From Bacteroidota bacterium (GTDB lineage Bacteria; Bacteroidota; Bacteroidia; Chitinophagales; Saprospiraceae), in contig WGNL01000030.1 of the NCBI GenBank assembly GCA_016124585.1, positions 1-64,000 on the forward strand: a stretch of 64,000 bases of DNA, in the 5' to 3' direction. This document shows, piece by piece, positions 37,969-47,250 of this stretch. Below the pieces are notes generated by a model. That model ran no database searches and had not been told where the DNA came from. It saw only the letters and a program-made list of their open reading frames with translations. Every line of letters begins with the position of its first letter. Position 1 is the stretch's first letter. Position numbers and translations under genes: made by a program.

Positions 37969-39039
37969 ATGAATAAGTCATTATACCTATTCCTAACGCT
38001 GGCTTTGTTGGCAATGACTGCTACTGGCTTGCAGGCTGGTAACCCAGACCGGCAAGGTGAGGCTGGCGCCCCTGAATTGCTCATGAACCCATGGGCAAGA
38101 AGCGCAGGTTTGCATTCCATGACTACCTCAATGGTCACTGGTGTGGAGGCCATGATGCTTAATATTGCTGGACTTTCCAGGATCAGCAAAACAGAAGTAG
38201 TCTTAGGCCATTCCCAATACCTAAGAGGCACTGGCATCACTACTAACGCTATTGGTCTTGCCCAAAAAATTGGTAACAATAGCGCAATTGGTCTTAGCAT
38301 CATGACACTTGATTTCGGTGAAATTCAGCGTACTACAACTTACCAACCAGAGGGTACTGGCAGTACTTTTTCACCTCGATTTGTGAACATCGGCCTTGGT
38401 TTTTCACATACTTTTGAAAATAAAGTATCTGTGGGTGTGCTTGGTCGTGCTGTTTCCGAAGGTGTTGAAGACGTAACAGCAACAGGCATTTGCATGGATG
38501 CTGGCGTACAATACGTAACTGGTGAGCGTGAAAACTTCAAGTTCGGCATTTCGCTCCGCAATGTGGGTGGACGTATGCAGTTCCGTGGGGAAGGATTGTC
38601 ACAGTCCATCGAAATCCCTGGTTTTGATGGCGACCACGGTTTGGTAACCAACCAGCGTGCTACCTCCTTTGAAATGCAATCTGTACTGAACCTAGGGTTG
38701 TCCTATGATTACTACGTAGTTGGAAACAGCCGCTTGACAGTAGCTGGAAACTACACATCCAATGCCTTTTCAGAAGACCAATTGGGTGGTGGTTTAGAAT
38801 TCTCATTCAATGAAATGGTAATGCTTCGTGCTGGCTACAAACTTGACCTCGGTCAACTCAAAACTTCTAGCAACGAATTCAATGACCAACCGCTTTACAG
38901 GGGCTTTGCCGCTGGTGCTACTTTGAACGTACCTACCAGCAAAAAAGACAATGCTCCTCACATTGCTATTGACTACGCATACCGTAATACCAAGATTTAT
39001 GATGGCACGCACAACCTGTCCGTGCGCATTAGCCTTTAA
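37969..39039 (+). CDS. PorV/PorQ-family outer-membrane barrel protein
   Basis: 356 aa from the ATG at 37969, beginning a signal peptide ending GLQAG. The mature part opens GAPELLMNPWARSAGLHSMTTSMVTGVEAMMLNIAGLS, the UPF0164/PorV-type start in which the first strand pair is followed by a 'NPA/NIAGL' turn, then alternating beta strands (VVLGHSQYL, NNSAIGLSIMTLDFG, FVNIGLGFSHTF) to a closing NLSVRISL. PorV is the T9SS shuttle that delivers cargo to the attachment complex. A copy beside the cargo-like giants suggests a dedicated partner, although a general FadL-like barrel is possible. Ends in a strong terminator. Confidence 0.82.
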   Translation: MNKSLYLFLTLALLAMTATGLQAGNPDRQGEAGAPELLMNPWARSAGLHSMTTSMVTGVEAMMLNIAGLSRISKTEVVLGHSQYLRGTGITTNAIGLAQKIGNNSAIGLSIMTLDFGEIQRTTTYQPEGTGSTFSPRFVNIGLGFSHTFENKVSVGVLGRAVSEGVEDVTATGICMDAGVQYVTGERENFKFGISLRNVGGRMQFRGEGLSQSIEIPGFDGDHGLVTNQRATSFEMQSVLNLGLSYDYYVVGNSRLTVAGNYTSNAFSEDQLGGGLEFSFNEMVMLRAGYKLDLGQLKTSSNEFNDQPLYRGFAAGATLNVPTSKKDNAPHIAIDYAYRNTKIYDGTHNLSVRISL

Positions 39040-39047
39040 ATGAATTT

Positions 39048-39086
39048 GGTGAAGCCACTCAACTTGAATGGCTTCACCATTTTTTC
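39048..39086 (+). terminator. Rho-independent terminator after the PorV-like gene
   Basis: GGTGAAGCCA-N11-TGGCTTCACC, a perfect 10-bp stem, then aTTTTTT. It starts 9 bp after the stop codon and ends the TonB-paralog 1-PorV unit, so paralogs 2 and 3 need their own promoter. Confidence 0.9.
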
Positions 39087-39199
39087 CTTTCCAACAGGCC
39101 CTTAGAGGCTTCTTTTTTTCTGTAGAAATGTGATCCCTTCCTCAACTGTGAGTTGAATCTCATGGTGTCTTTGCTGTCATTTCACTAAACAGAAAAAAT

Positions 39200-42100
39200 A
39201 TGAAGCTGATATTATTTAGTGTATTTTTTTGGGGCTCAATCCTCCTTTTTTCCAATCCAATTTTTTCAAGGGAACCATTAAGCCCACCTAAAAAAAACGG
39301 GTTGCCAACTGCTTCCGTCAATTTCAGGGAATCTTGCACGACAGCAAAAGCTCAAATTGACCTTGACATCAACAATGTGCGAGCAAGGCTGCTAACCGGT
39401 GGGGATATGTGGTGGGATAGGAGTAGTGGTGGTTATGTCGTTCCAAAACCATTGCCGGGGCAGCCGGAGGTTTCTGCCATTTTTGCAGCGGGAATCTGGA
39501 TGGGCGGCTATGATAATGGCGGCAATCTCAAAACTGCTTGCCAAACTTATGGCAACAATGGCGGTAGAAGTGACTACTGGCCAGGTCCGCTCAGTGCCGG
39601 AGAAGGGGAAACCACTATGAAAGTCTGTAACGATTGGGACCGCTTTTTCGAAGTAAAAGGCATGGAGATCCATGAGCACCTGCAGCGTTATCAAATGGCA
39701 TTGGATGGTGGGCCAGCTTATTCTGAAAATGAAGTTCCATTCTCCATAATTACATGGCCGGGTAAGGGCAACCCCTACTTTTACAAAAACATGCTTTTTG
39801 ATTTGCCGAATAGTGATCAAGGTTCAGCCCCATTTTTTGACCAAAATGGCGATGATATTTATGACCCTTTAGATGGCGATTTTCCGAGCTTAGACCACCC
39901 AGGCTGCAATGACAATCCGGCGAACTTTCCGGACCAGCTCATATTTTGGATGTATAATGATGAAGGAGGTGAGGCAGTACATGGGGAAACGAAAGGAATT
40001 CCAATCCGCATGGAAGTCCATGCCACGGCCTTTGCTTATTCCACGCTTGACCAGCTCAATGACATGACTTTCCAGCAGCACAGGTTCATTAACCGAGCGA
40101 AGGAAGACATAGACAGCTTCTATTTTGCACTGTGGGTTGACCCTGAACTTGGCTGTTATTTGGATGATTATATTGGATGTAGCCCTGAACGGAACATGTC
40201 ATACTGGTACAATGAGGATGCTGAAGATGGGCAACCCGGAACCGATTGTCTTGGTTTGGCTACCTATGGAACTGATATCCCTGCGGTTGGGATAGATATT
40301 TTCAGAGGGCCTCTGGACGAGTTTGGAAATGAGGTAGAGATGTCAAGTTTTATGTATTACAACAACACTTTTGGACCTTCTGGAACCAGTGACCCTGGTA
40401 CCGATGTCGAATTTTATCGCTACATGACAGGTAGTTGGAAAGATGGAACGCCTCTGACCTACGGTGGGGATGGCTATGACCCAACAGTTGCTACCGATAT
40501 TTTCCCATTTGCGTTTCCGGACGCCCCCAATGACACCAGCGGCTGGTCGATGTGCCATCCTGGCCCAGAATTTCCAACTGGCTTGCCGCAATATGACAGG
40601 CGAATCGTGCAATCCTGTGGCTCTATTATACTTAAGCCTGGTGCTGTCAATGAACTCGTTTTTGGTGTTGTGTATGCCCCAAACATTGACTACCCATGCC
40701 CGGATTTAAACAAGCTGTTTATCGCTGATGACGCAGCGCAAAGCATTTTTGACAATTGCATTGACCCAGTCTCAGGCCCTGATGCACCAGATGTGGAATG
40801 GGTTGCCCTCGACCGTGAAATTATTGGGGTACTTTCCAATAAACCTGCGCCCTCCTCGAACAACGGTAATGAATCGTACGAAGAACTTGTCTTTAGGCAT
40901 CCAGCCGGAGTCGAAGATTCTACCTACAATTTTGAGGGTTACCTTGTGTACCAACTTGCTGGCCCAGATGTTTTGTGGAATGAAATTGATGAAGTTGAAA
41001 AAGCAAGGCTCGTTTTTCAAACGGATGTGAAAAATGAAGTCACCACGCTGATAAATTGGGAGGCCATACCCAATCCAACCTACAACCCTGCCATTGGAGG
41101 AAGCTATTTTGTTTATCAACCAAAAATGGTTATCCATCAAACCAATGAAGGAATCCGACATAGTTTCAGCATCACCGAAGACCAATTTGCACAAGGTGAC
41201 CGAAGGCTCATCAACCATCGGAAATATTATTTCATGGCCTTCGCTTATGCTTCCAACAACTACCAGACTTTTGACCCACTCCAAGGAATTGGCCAGCAGA
41301 CAATGTTTATGATTGGTCGCAGAAATATCGGTTACAAAGGCACTGGCTTACCTTTTTCGGTAGTGCCAAGGCCTATCGTTGACAAAAATCTAAACGCCAA
41401 CTTTGGCAACGGGCCAGCCATTACTCGTATTGATGGAATTGGTTTGGGCGGAAATTTTGTGGATGTATCTGATGAGACTTTGGTGAAAATAATGGACCGC
41501 AGTTTCGATGGCGAAATCACTTACAAACCCGGTAGGGCGCCAATTCAAGTATCGGTTTTTGACCCACTTCGAGTTCAGGATGGCATTTATGAGGTAAGCT
41601 TTTACGATGAAAACATGGCAAACGAACTACTTGACAAGAAAGTCAACTGGCAACTGAAATCGTTGGAAACCAATGAAATCTTGTTCTCAGACCATACGAT
41701 TGACTATCTGAACGAGCAGCTTTTTGGGCAGTACGGATTTTCGATTTCTATTGGACAAACACTTGATACAGGTGATTGCGACAATGAAAACCTAGGTGCC
41801 ATTGGTGCAGAATTGGAATATGCTGACCCGTTAGTAGTGCCTTGGTTTATGGGCATCAATTATGGTTTTCAATACCCAACTGTGTCGCCTTTTCAGCAGT
41901 ATTTTAATTTCCTCCCCGCTTTTTTTGATAACGAATGCAGCACCAAGCCGTTGGTTACATTAGGTGACGGCTATTTTGTACCCTACCAGTATTGTCAATA
42001 CAAAGGGCGCCAAAATGAGATTTACGCTTCGCCAGCTTGGCGAAACCCGCTGAACACTGTTGTGAATCAGGAGGAGAAGGCAGCTGAACTGAACAACGTG

Positions 42101-43201
42101 GACATCGTTTTCACCCCCAACAAAGACCTTTGGAGTCGTTGTGTGGTGGTTGAGACCTTCAATTCTGATTTTGCCAATTATGCCATTCGAGAAGACAATA
42201 TGCCCGCTAAGTCGGTGGGAGGTAGTGTAAATTTCGACCTTCGAAACTCACCTTCCGTTGGGAAAGAAGATGAAAACGGCGATGGCTTTCCCGACCCCGA
42301 TGGCGATGGTATTGGCATGGGCTGGTTTCCTGGTTATGCGGTGGACGTGGAAACAGGTAAGCGCTTGAATGTATTTTTCGGAGAGAACTCGGTTTTTTCT
42401 GCTGAAAACGGTTATCTCGATAGCTACCCCAACAGCCAACCAAATGGGGCAGACATGCTTTTTAACCCAAATGACCGAGTGGTGCTGAATGGCCCGGCTG
42501 ACAATCAAATGATGCACCATTATCTCGGTGGTCAACATTACATCTATGTTACGAATGCCGAATATGACGCCTGTGCCTACCTGCGCAGCCGTCTGGATCC
42601 AAGCCAGGCAGCAGTCAAAAAAGTTACAGCGCTGAAACAAGTAACTTGGACTTGCATGCCAATGCTGAAACAGGGGCAGAAATTGCTGTCATTGAAGGAC
42701 GGTTTGATACCCAATGAATTGCATGTAAAATTAAGGGTAGATAATCCTTATGCGGTGTCTGTTGGAACTGGTGAATTTAATGGCTACCCAAGCTACCGTT
42801 TCAGGCTTGAAGGTATGCAAGCCGATTTACCTAAAGCACCCACAAATGCTGAACAACTTGCCCTGATAAATGTGGTGCCAAATCCTTACTACGCCTACTC
42901 GGATTATGAAAATGGTAGCAATTCAAAATTGGTAAAAATCACCAATCTACCCGCCAAATGCGAGGTAACGATTTACAGCTTGGGTGGAAAATTTATTCGA
43001 AAATTCCAGCGAAACGAACAGGTTTTGCCCGATTCGGCCACTCGTCAGGTTTACCCCGACTTGGAATGGGACTTGGAGAATTTTTCTGGCAAACCCATTT
43101 CTGCTGGTGTGTACCTGATTCGAGTACAAGCACCCGGCATCGGTGAGCGGACACTGAAATGGTTTGGAATTAACCGGGCAAAAGATATTGGTGGCGGGTG
43201 A
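39200..43201 (+). CDS. Giant secreted protein with T9SS-type C-terminal domain (paralog 2)
   Basis: 1333 aa with a signal peptide (MKLILFSVFFWGSILLFSNP). It aligns by eye with paralog 1 along its whole length: NNVRARLLTGGDMWWDR, GGNLKTACQTYGNNGG, DDIYDPLDGDFPS, RRLINHRKYYFMAFAYASNN, RIDGIGLGGNFVDVSDE, FPDPDGDGIGMGWFPGYAV and a C-terminal domain from about residue 1223 (VVPNPYYAYSDYE … GERTLKWFGI). About half the residues look shared. It follows the terminator, so it has a separate promoter that was not clearly found. Function unknown; presumed surface-exposed. Confidence 0.88.
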   Translation: MKLILFSVFFWGSILLFSNPIFSREPLSPPKKNGLPTASVNFRESCTTAKAQIDLDINNVRARLLTGGDMWWDRSSGGYVVPKPLPGQPEVSAIFAAGIWMGGYDNGGNLKTACQTYGNNGGRSDYWPGPLSAGEGETTMKVCNDWDRFFEVKGMEIHEHLQRYQMALDGGPAYSENEVPFSIITWPGKGNPYFYKNMLFDLPNSDQGSAPFFDQNGDDIYDPLDGDFPSLDHPGCNDNPANFPDQLIFWMYNDEGGEAVHGETKGIPIRMEVHATAFAYSTLDQLNDMTFQQHRFINRAKEDIDSFYFALWVDPELGCYLDDYIGCSPERNMSYWYNEDAEDGQPGTDCLGLATYGTDIPAVGIDIFRGPLDEFGNEVEMSSFMYYNNTFGPSGTSDPGTDVEFYRYMTGSWKDGTPLTYGGDGYDPTVATDIFPFAFPDAPNDTSGWSMCHPGPEFPTGLPQYDRRIVQSCGSIILKPGAVNELVFGVVYAPNIDYPCPDLNKLFIADDAAQSIFDNCIDPVSGPDAPDVEWVALDREIIGVLSNKPAPSSNNGNESYEELVFRHPAGVEDSTYNFEGYLVYQLAGPDVLWNEIDEVEKARLVFQTDVKNEVTTLINWEAIPNPTYNPAIGGSYFVYQPKMVIHQTNEGIRHSFSITEDQFAQGDRRLINHRKYYFMAFAYASNNYQTFDPLQGIGQQTMFMIGRRNIGYKGTGLPFSVVPRPIVDKNLNANFGNGPAITRIDGIGLGGNFVDVSDETLVKIMDRSFDGEITYKPGRAPIQVSVFDPLRVQDGIYEVSFYDENMANELLDKKVNWQLKSLETNEILFSDHTIDYLNEQLFGQYGFSISIGQTLDTGDCDNENLGAIGAELEYADPLVVPWFMGINYGFQYPTVSPFQQYFNFLPAFFDNECSTKPLVTLGDGYFVPYQYCQYKGRQNEIYASPAWRNPLNTVVNQEEKAAELNNVDIVFTPNKDLWSRCVVVETFNSDFANYAIREDNMPAKSVGGSVNFDLRNSPSVGKEDENGDGFPDPDGDGIGMGWFPGYAVDVETGKRLNVFFGENSVFSAENGYLDSYPNSQPNGADMLFNPNDRVVLNGPADNQMMHHYLGGQHYIYVTNAEYDACAYLRSRLDPSQAAVKKVTALKQVTWTCMPMLKQGQKLLSLKDGLIPNELHVKLRVDNPYAVSVGTGEFNGYPSYRFRLEGMQADLPKAPTNAEQLALINVVPNPYYAYSDYENGSNSKLVKITNLPAKCEVTIYSLGGKFIRKFQRNEQVLPDSATRQVYPDLEWDLENFSGKPISAGVYLIRVQAPGIGERTLKWFGINRAKDIGGG

Positions 43202-43306
43202 TTCTAGGTTCGGTTTAAAGTAAATCGAGGTGGTGTTTACAAGCCGGAGTGCTATTAGGATTCTTGGTAAAACTTTAAAGTATCATAAGAAATGTACCTT
43301 GTCTGT

Positions 43307-45820
43307 ATGAAAAAAGAACCATTGTCCTTTACCATCATTCTTTTGATTTTGCTGGGCAGTTCACCAATGCTGGCCAGTCGTCCATTATCTCAGACTGAAA
43401 AAACAAAACTGAGACCGTCTGCCAATTTCGTGGCAGGCTGCTTACCTGCACAAGCGCAAATTGACTTGGACATCAACAATGTTCGGGCTAGGTTGCTGAC
43501 GGGGGGGGACCTCTGGTGGGATAGACATGATGGCGGCTACATTGTTCCAAAGCCTTTGAATGGCCAGCAGGGTGTATCGGCCATCTATGCCGCCGGGGTT
43601 TGGATGGGTGGCTTTGATAATGGCGGCAATCTTAAACTGGCCTGCCAGACCTATGGTAACAACGTGGGCAGGAGTGATTTTTGGCCCGGACCGCTTTCTC
43701 AATCTGATGGAACGACAGAAGCTGGAATATGCAGCAATTGGGACAGGTTGTTTTCGGTGGATGGGGCTGAAATTCTTGAGCACCTGCAACGTTATCAAGC
43801 TGCACTTGATGGCCAAACAGCATACATAGCGGCGGACATTCCGCTTGGCGTAAAAGGTTGGCCCAGCAAGGGGAATCCCTATTTCACGATGATGTATGGT
43901 TTTGATTTACCCTCCGCTCAACCTCTGGCAGAATTTTATGATCAAGATGGTGACAATAATTATGAGCCACTTGATGGTGATTTCCCAATGGTCAATTTGT
44001 ATAGTTCATGCACCAATTATTCCATTCAGTTCCCTGACCAGATGGTTTTCTGGATTTTCAATGATGAGGGTGGGGGAAACATTCACGATGAAACCAAAGG
44101 AATCCCAATCAAGATGGAAACACAAGTCACCAGTTTTGCTTATTCTACTACCGATGTGCTGAACGATATGACTTTTTGCCGATTCCGCCACCTTAGCAGG
44201 GCATCAGAGGACATTGACAGTTTCTATTTTGCCCTTTGGATGGATGTTGATTTGGGCTGCTACTTTGATGATTATTTTGGATGCGACCCTGCAAGGAATC
44301 TTGCATATTATTATAATGCCGATGCAGAGGATGGACAGCCTGGCATTACTTGTGATGGTGTGCCAACTTATGGTAATAATATTCCTGCGCTGGGTATTGA
44401 TTTAATACAGGGACCAATAGATGACAGCTGGAATGAATTGGGGATGTCTAACTTTGCTTATAATAACATACTGGGACCAAACGATCCGCCTCCAGGCACA
44501 ACTGACCCAAATACTGATGTTGAGTTTTATCGCTATTTAACTGGTGCTTGGAAGGATGGTTCTCTTTTAGCTTATGGTGGTGATGGCTATGACCCCACGA
44601 TATTAAGTAGTTATAAATTTGCATTTCCAAACACACCTGACGACCCCAATGGTTGGTCCATGTGCCACCCTGGCCCTGAGTTTCCAATTGGACTTCCAAG
44701 TTACTCTCGGGCCACCGTCCAATCCACCGGCCCCATCATACTCCACCCCGGTTCCGTGAACGAACTACTCTACGGGGTGGTTTTCGCTCCGAACATTGAC
44801 TACCCATGCCCCGACCTTTCCCGACTTTTCGCAGCGGATGACTACGTACAGGATTGGTTCGACAACTGCATGGAATTCCCTGCTGGCCCCAATGCGCCGG
44901 ATGTGGACTGGATCGCTGGCGACCGACTGATCACGGGCATTTTGACCAACCCAAGTTGGTCGAACAATGCCCAAGAGGATTTCAGGGCCGATGTGATAGG
45001 CCATCCCAGATGGGCGACAGACACGACCTATAATTTTGAAGGATACTTGGTTTACCAAACTGCCAAAAATGAATTTTCGCTGGACGATATTTACGACACC
45101 ACCAAGGCCCGCCTCGTTTTCCAGACCGACCTTGAAAATGGCTTTTCATCCGTTCAAAACTGGGAAGCGTCGCCCAATCCAAACTACCAACTGGTGCCAG
45201 GAGCCGAGCAGTTCCTATACAACCCAAATCGGGTGATAGAAGGGAGAAACTTGGGAATTGAATACGAGTTCACCATCACGGAAGACCTGTTTGCAAAGGG
45301 CAGCGACCGCCGCCTGCTGAACCACCGGAACTATTATTACGTCGCTCTGGCCTATGCCGTTAACAATTTCGAGCCCTTCAATTCGACCAACGGCATGGGC
45401 CAAAAAACGATGTACCTCATTGGCCGACAAAACATTGGGCCAGATGAAGGCTGCACCTACACAGTGTTGCCAAGACCTGCCCAGGGCGGGCTGGACAAGG
45501 TTCAAATTGTGCCAAATCCATTCTACAATGCCTCGGCCTATGCCGATGCAGATGGAAACGGCGTCGTCAAAATCACGAACCTTCCAGCTAAATGCGAGGT
45601 GAATATCTACAGCCTTGACGGCAAAATGGTACGGCATTTCAGCCGAAACGAAGTGCCCGCACCGCCGTTCGGTTCAGGCATTGCTGAGCAGCAGATTTAT
45701 CCTGACTTGATTTGGGAATTGAAAAATGGCCACGGCAAAACAATTGCTTCGGGCATTTATTTGGTCAATATCCAAGTGGAAGGGATTGGCGAAATAACAC
45801 TGAAGGCAGTGATTATTTAA
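43307..45820 (+). CDS. Secreted protein with T9SS-type C-terminal domain (short paralog 3)
   Basis: 837 aa from the ATG at 43307 (an ATG at 43292 would add five residues before the signal peptide). It matches paralogs 1 and 2 up to YTVLPRP (about residue 721) and then jumps within about a dozen residues to IVPNPFYNASAY, the start of the sorting domain, lacking roughly 520 residues. The frame is intact across the joint, so this is a functional short form rather than a broken gene. A G8 tract (43501-43508) lies in codons 65-68. Base composition becomes visibly more GC-rich after about 44.7 kb. Confidence 0.88.
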   Translation: MKKEPLSFTIILLILLGSSPMLASRPLSQTEKTKLRPSANFVAGCLPAQAQIDLDINNVRARLLTGGDLWWDRHDGGYIVPKPLNGQQGVSAIYAAGVWMGGFDNGGNLKLACQTYGNNVGRSDFWPGPLSQSDGTTEAGICSNWDRLFSVDGAEILEHLQRYQAALDGQTAYIAADIPLGVKGWPSKGNPYFTMMYGFDLPSAQPLAEFYDQDGDNNYEPLDGDFPMVNLYSSCTNYSIQFPDQMVFWIFNDEGGGNIHDETKGIPIKMETQVTSFAYSTTDVLNDMTFCRFRHLSRASEDIDSFYFALWMDVDLGCYFDDYFGCDPARNLAYYYNADAEDGQPGITCDGVPTYGNNIPALGIDLIQGPIDDSWNELGMSNFAYNNILGPNDPPPGTTDPNTDVEFYRYLTGAWKDGSLLAYGGDGYDPTILSSYKFAFPNTPDDPNGWSMCHPGPEFPIGLPSYSRATVQSTGPIILHPGSVNELLYGVVFAPNIDYPCPDLSRLFAADDYVQDWFDNCMEFPAGPNAPDVDWIAGDRLITGILTNPSWSNNAQEDFRADVIGHPRWATDTTYNFEGYLVYQTAKNEFSLDDIYDTTKARLVFQTDLENGFSSVQNWEASPNPNYQLVPGAEQFLYNPNRVIEGRNLGIEYEFTITEDLFAKGSDRRLLNHRNYYYVALAYAVNNFEPFNSTNGMGQKTMYLIGRQNIGPDEGCTYTVLPRPAQGGLDKVQIVPNPFYNASAYADADGNGVVKITNLPAKCEVNIYSLDGKMVRHFSRNEVPAPPFGSGIAEQQIYPDLIWELKNGHGKTIASGIYLVNIQVEGIGEITLKAVII

Positions 45821-45927
45821 GTTGGCAGTTGGCAGTTCGACAGTTGGCAGTCAGGTTGACAGTATCCAAGCCAATGGAAAAGGGCAAAAGCTGCAACTTG
45901 ACAGCCAAATGCCGAACTGCCAACTTA
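45821..45927. repeat. TTGGCAGT-type repeats forming an inverted repeat
   Basis: GTTGGCAGTTGGCAGTTCGACAGTTGGCAGTC at the left and CGAACTGCCAAC at the right can pair. The array fills the 104-bp gap between the stop codons of paralog 3 and the convergent oxidoreductase, reaching into the latter's final codons. Likely bidirectional termination or a dispersed extragenic repeat. Confidence 0.7.
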
Positions 45928-47121
45928 CTTGGTTTCCGTTTGTACCAGCTTCCCAGTTGCTTTCACTTTCAGCAGCAGTTTTCGGTTGCCATCTGGTAAG
46001 ATTTCTTCTTTCAGCAGCCAGTGTTCAGCATCGTATTCCACTTCTTTTTGAACCTGAACGGCCTCATCCGGTAAGCCACGCCATTCTTTCAGCGTGATGG
46101 GTTCCCATTGTTTAGATTTTGCGGAGCGATAGGCAGCGTCCATGATTTCGTTCACCACATAGCCATCATAAAAAGATTCCATTGCTTGCTTGCCCTGTTC
46201 CATTGAGTCGAGCATATCGGTGAACATGTGATTGTAACCGAGGTCGTTTGTTTCGTCACCGACTGGGAAGAGCCAACCGCTGGCGGACTCCGCTTTCTCA
46301 GCCACGTATCCAGATTGGCCGGGTGCGGTGAACATCTCGAACCCCGTCCGTAGGAAATTATTTATCCAAATGGTACCTTCGGTGCCCATCACCTCGTCCC
46401 GTAAATCCATGCCGCCCCGAAACGCCCAGCTCACCTCGAACTGCCCGATGGCACCATTGGCATATTTTACCAAGCCAATTGCGTGGTCTTCAGCGTCGAT
46501 GGGTTTCACTTGCGTGTCGGCCCAGCACATGACCTCCACTGGGCGCACTTTTTTGCCAATGAAATTGCGGGCAATTTCGATGCAGTGGCAACCGAGGTCA
46601 ACCAAAGCCCCACCACCAGCCAAGCTCATGTCCCAAAACCAAGGGCTATGCGGGCCGGGGTGTGTCTCCCTCGATTTTGCCCAAAGTACCCGCCCAATAG
46701 CACCATTTTGCACGGACTCAGTAGCTTTCAGGTTTTTAGGAGTGTAAACCAGGTCTTCCAAATACCCACCAAAAACACCTGCTTTTTCAATGGCCTGCAA
46801 CATTTTCCATGCTTCTTCGCCATTGCGGGCGAGGGGCTTGGTACACATCACGGCTTTGCCTGCCGCTGCTGCCGCCTCGGCGGCTTCGAGGTGCTGGTAA
46901 TTGCGCAAGCCAATGCAAACGATGTCCACGTCGGGGTGGTTTACTGCTTCGTGAAGGTCATTCGTCCAATGCGGGATATTGTGTTTTTTTGCAAATGGTT
47001 CAGCCCGTTCAGGGGTGGTGGAGTAAGCCATGATGACCCGGTCACGGCTGCGTTGGCCGTGGAGGGCGGAGATATAAAAATCGGCGATGAAGCCGGTACC
47101 GAGCATTGCGATATTTGCCAT
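45925..47121 (-). CDS. Gfo/Idh/MocA-family oxidoreductase
   Basis: 398 aa, no signal. An N-terminal Rossmann fold ([17 protein letters not shown]) with [10 protein letters not shown] and the signature CTKPLARN (EKP-like, with Lys for catalysis) precedes a C-terminal alpha/beta dimerisation domain with [18 protein letters not shown] (about 168-185) supplying His. It uses NAD(P) to oxidise or reduce a sugar or inositol derivative. The last residues are encoded by the TTGGCAGT repeat. Stand-alone gene. Confidence 0.93.
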   Translation of the reverse strand: MANIAMLGTGFIADFYISALHGQRSRDRVIMAYSTTPERAEPFAKKHNIPHWTNDLHEAVNHPDVDIVCIGLRNYQHLEAAEAAAAAGKAVMCTKPLARNGEEAWKMLQAIEKAGVFGGYLEDLVYTPKNLKATESVQNGAIGRVLWAKSRETHPGPHSPWFWDMSLAGGGALVDLGCHCIEIARNFIGKKVRPVEVMCWADTQVKPIDAEDHAIGLVKYANGAIGQFEVSWAFRGGMDLRDEVMGTEGTIWINNFLRTGFEMFTAPGQSGYVAEKAESASGWLFPVGDETNDLGYNHMFTDMLDSMEQGKQAMESFYDGYVVNEIMDAAYRSAKSKQWEPITLKEWRGLPDEAVQVQKEVEYDAEHWLLKEEILPDGNRKLLLKVKATGKLVQTETK

Positions 47122-47128
47122 TTAGTTT

Positions 47129-47160
47129 GATTGTTGAATTGTTAGATTGTTGAATTGTTG
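47129..47160. repeat. Two tandem 16-bp units upstream of the Gfo/Idh gene
   Basis: GATTGTTGAATTGTTA followed directly by GATTGTTGAATTGTTG. It sits 7 bp upstream of the minus-strand ATG at 47121, within the shared upstream region with the plus-strand glycosyltransferase. Related TTGTTGAATTG strings recur at 61.7-61.8 kb. Confidence 0.7.
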
Positions 47161-47250
47161 ATGCAGACTGCTAACTGCCAACTTCATAATTCAGCGCTCA
47201 AATTACAAACTGCCGGAAAACCCACGCATTTTTGCCCACAAAATTCATTC

